64,000 nucleotides of DNA from Puffinus mauretanicus (lineage: Eukaryota; Chordata; Aves; Procellariiformes; Procellariidae), in assembly GCA_023333565.1 (NCBI GenBank), contig JAJKFH010000209.1, positions 1,100,001 to 1,164,000 of the forward strand, in the 5' to 3' direction. The stretch's first letter is position 1; every line of letters begins with the position of its first letter. Position numbers and translations under genes: made by a program. Under the pieces are notes generated by a model. It was not told where the DNA came from. It searched no databases and was given only the letters and a program-made list of their open reading frames with translations. Positions 51,751 through 62,027 of the stretch are shown here, one piece after another.

Positions 51751-54700
51751 GGCTTTGGTATCTAAGTCTAGCAGGAAAAAGGCATAAGAAGAGAAATTCT
51801 AGTGAATGACAGAGAGGCAACGGTGTGAGACATAGGGACTCTCCTCATACAAACCTGCAGTTGTTTTCTCCTCTCATGCCTGAAATTACCTACTTACGTG
51901 TTTTTGAGGTGTGCCTTACTGATACGGCTGGAGCCTGTAACCCCCAGGTATGACACCGAGCCCACGTGCACGAGCTCTGCCAAGCTGACGCGGGTCTGTG
52001 CGGGACCAGATGACGTCTCTCAGCATTAAGTAAAGCAACCTGGAAGTTGCTTTAACCTACACGAGGAGCATAGCAAAGATAAAGCAAGGAACTCACACCG
52101 GTAGGCATTTTGGCTTGGTTTATTTTGCAGCCTGATCTAGTTTGTCAGCCCCACAGGAGAATGACAGTCTGGTAAGAGCCATGAGAGCAGCTCTAGCTTG
52201 ATCTCAGAGCTGCCAAAGGGAGGAGATGGCAGCCATCCCGAGACACCGTGCACGGGCTGAGCCAAGAGATAACACTGAGGAGCCCGAGGCTCAGGAAGGA
52301 GCGCAGAGCAGCAAGGCTCCCCGCACCAGCAGTTGTTGGGGAAGAGCTCAAGAAGTCACAGAGGACTACCATTTTTTTCAAACTAGGCTTAGCTTTAAAA
52401 AAGCTTGGGAACAACTGCTCCAGTTTAAGATAGCATAGAAAAAAGGAAACGTGATGACCCCAGGTATCCTCCCTGCTCTCCAGCAGTCTGAGGCTCAGAG
52501 AGAAGCGGAGTCTAACTTTTAAAAGGCAATCATGATGAAAGTTTTCCTGGCTTCTCCAGAAGTGCCACAACTTCCATAACTCATTTCTAGGGCATTGTAT
52601 CTTATTTTACTATATAACAATACACAGAAGATTATCTAATAATTTAATGTATTCATCTATATTTCTTAATCATACAACATCAGTCTCATTGTCAATCATG
52701 AGCTTTGATAACTGGCCTAAAACTTAACTATCTTAGACTTCCTTTCCTCATGAACCAAGTAATTATCACTATGTGGACAAACAAGATAAAAAGCAGCATT
52801 TTAACCTTATTTATCTTAAATGTGCCAGGGTTGGCTGACCAGCCAGGGGAAAAAGCCAGAATCGGTGACCTCCATGCCAGACACACTCACCCTGGTATGC
52901 TATGGTATACCTCCGCGGCCAAAAATTACAGGCCTGGTCATGAAGCTAAAATGACCCCTTAGTTTTGAAGAGATTTCTTTAGCCTTTCTTTAATATAATT
53001 TCTAGTTGAAATTGTGACCAAAATGGATGGCTCATATGAGTAAGAGTTTGCAGCGTGTCCTTAACTTACTATACGATTAATACGGTACTATGCAGACACC
53101 CAGAAACGAGAATGGAAACACAGGGCTCCATCAGCCTTGAAAGCTTACAGTCTAGATAATATACTCTTTTTTTAGCTGCTTACTTCCTATTGCACACAAA
53201 TCAACCTAATTATCTACCAAGTCATTTTTCAAATGTTAATTCATTTTTAAAATTTGGAGTCATTTGGCAACAAATCTCTCCCAGCTATACCTGGATACCC
53301 TTAATTGATTTTGCATGGAGAAAGAATACATTTAAACACAAGACAATCTAATTTCAGACAAAAATCAATTATATTTTTATCATATTAGTGTTCAGGCTGA
53401 AGAGCAATTTAAAGTCTTTGAAACATTTTCTTACGCTTACTTAAAGAAAATGTTAGCAATTTGCATTAAAATTAAATATTGTGTTTTTCATTTTGTTGAA
53501 CTATTGGAAAGTCCAGAGTGGAATTTTCTGAAAGATGCAGAGATTGCCTGTAGTTTCTATAAAGATTCAAGTCTGGCAGTAAAATCTTTGTTAATTTTTA
53601 GTTGCATTTTCCTACACTCATATTTTAGCATTGTATGTGGGCTGCAATGACATGTTGGGCAAACAACTTAGACCAACACTTTCAAACGTTAGAATTTAAA
53701 TAGGAAGACAAAAGCAATTATGAGAAGCGTATAATCCATAAAACTGTCTTCACAATTACTAGAGATGGTGGAATACTACTCAATCAAACTGTAATCAATG
53801 TATTCCACTATTAACAATCAAAGTATTTTGAAAATGTCTGCTTTATTGCTGAGCAAATTTAATCCCTTTCTAATGGCCAAATTCTACTTTTCATAGTCAC
53901 ATTCAATACAACCTACTGCCATATTAGCTCCCCTACTATTACCAAACCAGTTCTAAAAGAAATTATTACAACTAAAAATATTGAGAATTGTTCTTTCTTA
54001 GGTGACAGTTTGGAAAACTCCTTCAGCTTACTTTTCTAAAAATCAATTTTATTTTGGGCTAGATCAGCTTTAGAAAAAACCAAACCCATAAAAGTATTTG
54101 CGAGGGTTGCTCCAGTCGGTGTCAAAGCTATTCTCAGAAGCAAAGAGTATATGATGGAACTTTTTTGCCATTTTCTTTTCTTCATATAGACTTTGAAGTG
54201 ATGGATATCTAAACTGTATGCCTACCAGTGATCCTGCATTACCGATTTCATTTCTGTGAGATGCATAGTATTTTGCACTTTAACACCGCCTCCAACTGCT
54301 CAAGGTAGGAAAACCAATTACGCAAATTTCTTGCAAGGCAAAAGGTAACATGGTTTCCTGAGGCAGTCGAAAAAAGGCCCTTGAGGTAGATTTATATTAT
54401 AGTTTCAATATGAAGTGGCTCATTGGTTTTCAGCGTTCTTTTGCATTTTGGTTTGGCAGTAGGGTAAATTATTGGGAACCTATTTCACCTCTTCAGGTGT
54501 CTGTGCTAGCTATGCAAAATACGCTCATGTGGGTACAACAAAAGTGAGAGGTTGAGTGAGAATCACTTAAAGGATAGCAAAAAAATTTATTTTTATCATT
54601 GTAATTTTTGTGTTGTAGCTGAGCACTGGAATAAGCCTTTGAAAATGGTGGTTTTTAGCAAAATGCTTGATTAGCACTTTTAATGATACAAGTCAAAAAG

Positions 54701-54924
54701 TAACATTTAAAATAGTGGTGAAAATTCTGCTCAATGTGAAAGAGAGGAAATGTTTATTATAATAACGCTTTAAACCAATGTAAAATCCTCTGATCCATTA
54801 CATATTACAACAGATACCAACAAAGGGCACTATCTACACTGTATTTGATCTTTGAAAACTAATGGGCTGAAACTGCCAAGATCTGAGTTACTTCTATAAT
54901 ACCACTTAGATGAATAAGGACTAT

Positions 54925-55310
54925 TCATGGAATTGTCAAGAGCAAATCATGTCAAACCGATCTAATTTCCTTCCACAATGTGGTTACAAGCCTCGTAGGT
55001 GGGAAAGCAGCAGTAGATGATGGCTATCTTAAAGCTTTAAACGAATCTCACACAACATACAGAACAGAAACATGGTTTTGATGAAACTTCTACGGAGTGG
55101 GTGTAAACTGGTTGGAAAACCAAAACTATAACCAGAACAATTATCAGTGCTTCAGTATTAGTATTATTAAAAAAGAATACCAGGTGGCATCTGCCCTGGC
55201 TACATGTCTCTTTGTTCTTTTAATTAATGACCCAAATGATGAAATTGAATATATTTATTATATTTGCGGAGGACACAAACCAAGAAGGGACCAACCATTT
55301 TGCGGGCCAA
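54925..55310 (+). mobile_element. Decayed CR1-type reverse-transcriptase fragment
   Basis: The order ATCATGTCAAACCGATCTAA, then AACTGGTTGGAAAACC, then CAGGTGGCATCTGCCCTGG, then TTTTAATTAATGACCCAAAT and TTTGCGGAGGACAC follows the reverse-transcriptase region of CR1 LINEs. The usual FADD catalytic codons appear as FAED, out of frame with the preceding open stretch, and several segments are missing. It is an inactive remnant ending about 500 bp before the NUBPL start codon. Confidence 0.7.
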
Positions 55311-55559
55311 GATGAGAATTCAGAAGGCACCGGCAAGCTGAAGGAGCGCCGCAGAGAAAACGAGAGCGAGATTCAGCGGGGAGGAGTACAAAACTCTGAG
55401 GAATAACCCCAAACCAATTTGCAATGCATATGGTCACCCGGTATTTTCCCCTTGGGCCCAGTTTTGTTACAGACAGCGGCAAGGAGCTGCTTTTTTGTGC
55501 TGCTGCTTCGCTGTGCCACCGCTCGGCACTTCAGCCGGGAAGGCCTTGGTCTGTTCCGC

Positions 55560-56560
55560 CAAGATCCGGAGCAGCGCCAGTTCTCTCAGCGCAAAATCCT
55601 CCACCTCCAGCAAGCTCTCCGTTCTCCCCGGGGCCTGCTGGGCCCGCCCAGCCCCAGCCCCGCCGCCGGGGCTCCGGGCCTCCCGGGCTGCGCAGGGGCT
55701 TGGGCACCGGCCGAGCGGGGAAAGGCGCGGCCCGGCGCGGCGCAGGGGGCGGGCCGAGGCGCGGCGAGACGGCGCCATCTCAGCGCGCCCGGGGCGGGGG
55801 AGGCGGTGGGCATGGGGGCTCCCGCCTGGCGCTGGGCGCTGCGCGCCGCCCGCCTCTCCGTCGGCGGCGGGAGGGCTCCAACGGCGCCGCGGCGTGACCT
55901 GGGCTGCGGGCCCGCCGCTCCGTTTGCCGACTCCGCGGTGAGTGAAGCGTGAGCTCTCCGCCGTGCGCCGGGCCCGCCCCGCGGCGGGAGGGGAGCGGGA
56001 CGGCCGTGCAGTGTGCGTGGTGGGGAGCTGCGGGGTGGGGAGCAGGAGGGCCGCCGTGGCCTAGAGCTGCGCGGGTGCCCCGGCGGGCTGTGCCCCGGCG
56101 GGCTGTGTTCAGCAGTCGCTTTGCCGTGTGGGGATACGGTCGCTGCAGGGCGTTAGCGGCGCGGTGGTCTGGGGCAGCGGGCGGAGCGAGCAGAGGAGGT
56201 GAGTCTCTGCCGGGCTTTTTGCCTGGGCCCTAGTCAGTTCTGCGGAAGCAGCGAGCGGTCGCTCGCTGCCTGCGGAGGTAAAATTGCGCCCCAGGTAGTA
56301 AGTGGGCCGCTGCCTGTAGCGGTGCAGGCTCCTGTCCGGTAGTCCACCCGCCCTGCGGGGAGGGCCCGCAGGTGCAGAAGAGCCGTTGTGTGCCTCTTGG
56401 TCTGGAACAGCAGCGAAGTGGGACTTGCTGTAGCGAGCCGGCACTTGTACAGCTGCCTCCGGCTCGGCTGAGGGGAGGGACGGCCCTCTGGAAAGCTGCC
56501 CCTGCCTCACCGGCGCCTCAGCGCCTAGGGCTTCTCTTCCTTTGCTGCTAGCGGTGTTTG
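55560..56560. promoter_or_regulatory. CpG-island promoter of NUBPL
   Basis: A CpG-dense island covering NUBPL exon 1 and the start of intron 1. It includes a 15-bp tandem duplication near 56,077-56,107 (CCCCGGCGGGCTGTG twice). Confidence 0.85.
55812..55937 (+). CDS. NUBPL: NUBPL exon 1 (42 codons, presequence)
   Basis: ATG in GTGGGCATGGGGG context, donor TCCGCG|GTGAGT in phase 0. The start was chosen for its Kozak-like G at +4 and for fit to the human protein length. The frame is open further upstream to another ATG at 55,419. Confidence 0.88.
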
Positions 56561-59500
56561 TCCTGCTTGAAGCAACTGTAACGTAAAAGGCCCCTAGGTC
56601 TAGCCTATTTTTTAAAGCTTCCAACTTTTTAAGTGGTGTTTTGGTTTATTCTGACACAAACCCTCATTCTTTTTTTTCTTTTAAGTGTTAAGATCGATTA
56701 TATTTAACTATGTGTCTAAACAAAATGCCCACTGGGGTTATTTTTAAGTAGGCCCCGTCCCTGCCAGCCTGTGAAGCAGGCTCCCTTTGGGAGAGCTTGC
56801 GTGCAAAACCTTTTTTTGGACCAGCAGTGAAAATTTCTTGGCACGCAGGTGGGTTCTTCTGTCAGCTTTCCCTGCGAAAGCTGCAGGTTGGTGCATACGC
56901 ATTCACTTGCTTTCTGTTTCTGCTAGTCCTCAAGCTCCAGGGATGAGGCCCTGAGGGACAAACGTGCCCGGATCCTGTCACGCGGGCTGCCGAAACAGAA
57001 GCCCATAGAAGGAGTTAAGCAAGTGGTGGTCTTTGCTTCCGGAAAAGGGGGAGTTGGAAAATCAACAACAGCAGGTAAGATTTGGGTTTTTTTATTGTTT
57101 ACTTTGCACATTTTGTAATACTTTGTAAGGAATATTTGGGCACTTGTTCTGTCATTACCTTGTAATTGAGTCCCACTAACACAGCCCTTCACCTCTGTCA
57201 AGTCCCATTGCAGCCATTGAGAATCTATGTGGGTACTGAGGTATTGGCTTTAAATGAGGTGCAACTCGAGCAGACAGCTTTGAAATAATATCTTCATAAT
57301 TGTGCAGTGCTGTCTTGGGACAGTCTGCTTTCTTAAGAGGCTGTTTAAGCTGAGGTGGAGGGGATCATATGCCAGTGCAGTGGTATTGTTCCTCCTTCCC
57401 TAGCAGCATAGGTGTGCCTGTACAGTGCTCCTCCGTGCTATGTCGGCATAGTCATGGGCTCTGTAGAGGATACTAATATTTAGAAGGTTTTAAAATCAGG
57501 TCTCTGTCCAGTTTTCTCAACTACTTGTATAGGCATTTCATAAACAAAAGATGAAACAGTAGTTATAAACCACACAAACTGATCAGAGCCTTGTGAAGAA
57601 TCTTGAATTCTTCTCTCAGCCCCACCCCATTAGGTTTTGAATTATTTTTTCTCTAACTGTGCAGTTCCTAGGTGGTAGAACAAGATAGTACATGGGTTAC
57701 CAGTACTGCAGAAATTTGCTTGAACTTGAACAAAGTTGACACCTCATTGCAAAGATCTCTGTAAAGTGTTAGAAATTTGTTTAAAAATCTCTTCCTTAGC
57801 ATCTAGATTAGGAAAAGAGTCATCCTTTAGTTGAATGTTGTCTGCTGTTCGTCTCCATTTGCCATGAATAACACATTGCTATAGCTCTTAATTTCTCATG
57901 TTGTGGTTTGTATTTCAGCCATGCTTGAAAAGGACTGACTGTTTAATAAATACTATATGATTGATATAATATGATATCCATAGTAAGAGTAACTGTACTT
58001 TTTTTAAAAAAAAGTAAGTATTTTTCTTGTATGTAGGATACACATATATACTATTCTATACATAGGATACACATTCCTGTACAAAGGCATGGAAAACAAT
58101 CAACACTTGCATTTCTTAATGCTGTACCTTTTGGCTGATGGTTATAATTCACAGGCTGGTTGTTTCAGATTACTGAAAATACCAAAAATCAGCAGATTTA
58201 CAAACTGAACGTAACTTGAACAGTAAATTCAGATTATCCTCCTCATTCTGCAAACAAATGTGCTAATTTAAGTTCCACTAACTGGCGTCTGTATGTAATT
58301 TGTACATATCTGTATGTAATTTGTATATAAAGTATGAGGTGTATAAATAACAATTAAAGAGCTGGGAGTTCATACCCATGCGTTTAAAAATTAAAAAGTA
58401 GGGTTCAACAAGCCTTAAGTAAGAGAGTTGAAATGTAAATGAACCATTCAGATGTTGCTGTATCGGACAACTTTTTGTTAATGTATTCATTTATAATATT
58501 GAGAAGAAAAACAAATCTAGATTCTTGTTTATTAAAATGAGAATAAATTTCATGGTTCAGATCAACAACTGAAGATCAGGTAACTCTTCTGAACAAAAGT
58601 ATTGCATGGCATCATGAATTATATACTTAAAATTATGTTCTTTGTAATGGAGGTTTGTGGGGAACATGTTTGGTGACAACTCCACAGACTCATTTTGAGA
58701 GCAGGATTTGAAAAGGAAGGAGGGTGGTATGCAGCTCCAATTCCTAAAGCACCACAGAAAATATCATCAGTCTTATTGTCTGCATCTCTCTGAAGGACTG
58801 TCAAGGCTCTTCATATTCTTTCCGCCAGTGTGTTTATGTTTCAGTTGCTCTGGATCTCCATTTCAGGACAAGTGAATATGCATTCTAGCCGAGTTTGTCA
58901 GGGCCATTCCTTAACCTATCTTTGTATTTCTGTTGAATAACTCTTTCTGTTTGTTGCATATAGCTTTCATATTGTATTCTCTCTTGCTTCTAGCACTTTT
59001 TGGTCTTCTGAAATCAATGTAGTCAATGATCAAAAGAAGAAATTGTGTTACAGAAAAAATACGTTTCAATGTGTGTTTAAATACTTCGGTGATTGGAGGT
59101 TGTTGTTGTTGTTGTTTGCCTAGTGTAAGTGTTGGTTTGTTTGTTTGTTTCCTATGTTGCCTATCTCTTTCCTGTCAAGTTTCTGTCTTTTACCAGCATT
59201 CTGCTGTATTTTCTTCATCTGTCTCTTCTGGCTCCTCTTTTGCATTCTGAAGATGAGAGTAGAAAATTGATTCTGGCATGAGAAGAGTTTAAAGTGTGGT
59301 CTTGAAAGAAGAGAAGTTTTGAATTTATTGAAACTCTTACTGTTTTCAACTGTGGAAGTGGAATAAAATTAATGGCTGGTGTTCTTGCTCACATTTTGTT
59401 AGTCCTGCAGTTTGAGGAAAATAAAACTACTGATACTACCAACTACCCTGGCCTTCAGACATTTTTAGCAAAGACTAACGGGCTGAGATTTTTCATTATT

Positions 59501-62027
59501 GTTCAGGAGATAAAGTCAACACATGGTCAAATGTATCTCAGTCATATTAACTGTGTTTTAATTTTTTTTTTCTCTTGCATGCTTTTATTCTGCATGTAGG
59601 ATGTGCTATTATTGAAACTCGCCCTTTCAAAGTGGGGGCCAAAATCCATCTATTTACCTGACCAACCCAGACACAGGTCTGGGCTTTGGCAAAGGTGATA
59701 ATAGTATTTGTTCATGGTTCTTTTCAGGATCAATGGCATGTTTTTTGATTCTGGGCCTTCTCTGCATATTAAAATTTTCTGATAAATAGTCATAAACCGG
59801 CTCTTCTATTTCTAAATGCCACTTACATTGAGATGTAAGTATTGAAAGTTATCTTTCAGAGAGAGTTCATCTTAGTTATCTGTAGGTATTTTATTGATGA
59901 TGTAGATACACTCAACTGGCTCTGTACGTGTCTGATTTTGGGCCAAGAACTTTTATTTGTATTGTTAGCTCAATGTTCTGAGAATTAAACTGTGCTATTC
60001 CTAGGGCCAGTTTGGATTTGGAAGTTACAAAGTCCAAACTAATAAACCTTCCCAGACTTGTACTGATTTCAAGAAGAGTAACTGATTTCCTGTGCATCGT
60101 TCTTGATACCTGTCAGCTGGTTTAGCATGGGCGTAGATACCATGGTGACTTTTCTTGGAGCCTGCTGTGAGGTTTTAAAAGATAATAGTAATAAAAAAAA
60201 GAAAAGTATTGAACTTCTGGAATGTATCTGCCCTGCTCTCCTGCACTCCTGATAATGGGAACTTACTAGTTAGGGCCAACATGAATGTTTAGGGTCAGGT
60301 TAGGTCCTATGCTGCATCTCTATGCCCTCTTGGAACCGATGGTAATACAAAGACAATGGAATGCAAGAATCAGCTGGGATTCAACAGAGAATATGAGGTG
60401 TCCAGCTAGATACCCAGCTAAAAACCTCAGGTTTTCCCACTGTATTATTCCCGCTGTCTCCCTTTTTTCCCTTCAGTAGTTGAATATCCTTTACTGAAGA
60501 AGCATTGTGGATCATGCTTTAATTTTCACACATGATATTTGTATAGGAAGAAGATAAATGTATAAAGTGGTTTTGAGACAGTGTGTGGAGTAACTTGCTG
60601 CTTCCTTTATGCCTCTTCAGACATGAGCTGCAGTTGATTTTTTTTTTTTTCTATTTATCATGGGTTTGCTTGTTTTTTCTCCTTATCTGTGATTTGTAGA
60701 TTGGTCTCCAAGTTTCAAAGGATAAATTTTTCTCTGATTGAATCAGGGAACAGTTAATCAAGCATCTGTTTAAATAGCAAACTGAAGAATAAAATCTATA
60801 TGCTTTATCAGTTTAGGAATAAACAGAGGTTGTGTGCTTCTTAGGGAGAGCTGTACAATTTTCCTTGTTAACCTCCTCACCTTTTGGATTAAAGGAACTT
60901 ATCTTTTTAAACACTAAATTCTTTAAGCTGGGAATCTGGCTCCTCAGCTTGTTCTCAGTACCTTCATGCTCTTCTAGAACAAGGCTGACCACAGCTTGTC
61001 TTTTTTAAAACGCTTTATGGACTGACATACAGCAATGTGTAAAGAAAGCAAAATATGTTACCCAAGAAAGAGGGGGGTGTGTGGTGGGAGGGGTGTTAGG
61101 GGTTTTTTTGGTGTGGTGTTTTTTTTTTTTTTTCCCCTTCTAAAACACGTTACTCCTTGGGTTATAACAATTACTATTTGGTTATACTGAAGTTTCTAGA
61201 AGGTCTTCCAACATAATTGAAGCTGGTGAGCCATTAAAAGATACCATTTCTTGTGTGTGCCTTTTAGTTATGGGAGTTAAGTATTGATGGAAATGTAAAA
61301 GCTGTAAACAAACCCACAGTCTTTTTAATTGCTTCATCCTGGTTTTCTGTTTCTTTAGTAGTTACAGGTGCTTTCAGGGTAGATGAGACTTTGTTTTCTG
61401 ACATAAAAACCAAGTGAAAAGCATGCATTGTACCTTTTTTCAGAAAATATCCATGTTTAATACATTAAAAGAAATCAAAAAAAGGGGTATGATTATCTTT
61501 CTGGTCACAGTACTTTAATAGTTTAGGTCAATACTTACCTAATCTCTAGTTATTAGAAAGTTCACTAGAGACTGTGGTGAAGGTTACCTATGGTGGGGTT
61601 ATTTTAGTTCTGTAGTACAGTGTCCACTTTTCAAAAGTCAAGTGGGTACCTCAAAATTTTTTTCTTAGTGTTATCCTTTAGCAAAATACTTAGATTGTAT
61701 TTTTATTTTGCAGTGTCCTCTAGAAACTTAGAGTTTGCAAGTTTTTGCAGATTAGCTTGCTGCTTAGCCTGTTAGCAAACATGGACTGAAATGTGGGTGC
61801 TGCTGCCACTTAAACTAGTAATATTGTAGAGGTGCAAGAAGCTAAGAACCAAGATGATGAATACAATTAAGTGTGATGTATTTATATTTATTTGTATTTT
61901 CTCTTGTTAGAAATGATAACATTCTCAATATTTAGGAATTAAGTTTTCTTGCACTTAATCTTTTTTTTTTTTTCCTTTCCTCTTTCTTGCAGTAAATACA
62001 GCCCTCGCCCTAGCAGCAAATGATTCG
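55812..62027 (+). CDS. NUBPL: NUBPL (IND1), mitochondrial Fe-S protein for complex I, N-terminal part
   Basis: The first three coding exons are 55812-55937, 56927-57074 and 61993-62027, with matching phases (0, 1, 0) and 103 codons in all. Known function: P-loop NTPase of the Mrp/NBP35 family, in the mitochondrial matrix, that delivers 4Fe-4S clusters to respiratory complex I. The first 40 residues ([17 protein letters not shown] and on) are rich in Arg and Ala and almost free of acidic residues, as expected of a presequence. Exon 2 carries [18 protein letters not shown] and the deviant Walker [15 protein letters not shown]. Exon 3 gives [12 protein letters not shown]. Human NUBPL has the nearly identical [11 protein letters not shown] and [13 protein letters not shown]. 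The cluster-binding CxxC and later exons lie beyond 64,000. Confidence 0.97.
56927..57074 (+). CDS. NUBPL: NUBPL exon 2 (Walker A)
   Basis: Acceptor TTTCTGCTAG, donor ACAGCAG|GTAAGA. Encodes [20 protein letters not shown], the [11 protein letters not shown] block and the complete nucleotide-binding loop GKGGVGKST. Confidence 0.98.
58288..58329. repeat. 21-bp tandem duplication
   Basis: TCTGTATGTAATTTGTACAT plus A is directly followed by the same unit with one mismatch. Confidence 0.9.
59098..59151. repeat. TTG and GTTT microsatellites
   Basis: A (TTG) run of about six units is followed 20 bp later by three GTTT units. Confidence 0.85.
61993..62027 (+). CDS. NUBPL: NUBPL exon 3 (35 bp)
   Basis: Acceptor TTTCTTGCAG after a long T-rich tract, donor GATTCG|GTAGGT. 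Encodes the end of a split Val codon, then [11 protein letters not shown]. Human has [11 protein letters not shown]. At 35 bp this is a very small exon. Confidence 0.96.

Larger units (their letters stand above)
43200..54900. other. Gene-empty interval between divergent DTD2 and NUBPL
   Basis: No gene is supported on either strand. GPR33, which lies here in mammals, is not seen as an intact single-exon receptor frame. The interval holds one copy of the 46-bp repeat, a GC-elevated patch at 46,480-47,350 with several overlapping short open frames that I cannot assign, a purine-rich run at 50,862-50,906 and CRE-type motifs near 51.7-52.0 kb. Confidence 0.7.
57075..61992 (+). other. NUBPL intron 2 (4.9 kb)
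   Basis: No exon is supported. It contains a 21-bp tandem duplication at 58,288-58,329, TTG and GTTT simple repeats near 59,100-59,150, and a G-run cluster at 61,072-61,102 followed by a T run. Intron 1 (55,938-56,926) is the CpG-island tail plus ordinary sequence. Confidence 0.7.

Noticed and set aside
52193..52570. 125-codon minus-strand frame with Leu/Ser-rich translation
   Set aside because: No family resemblance, and the opposite strand is also open in two frames over part of it.
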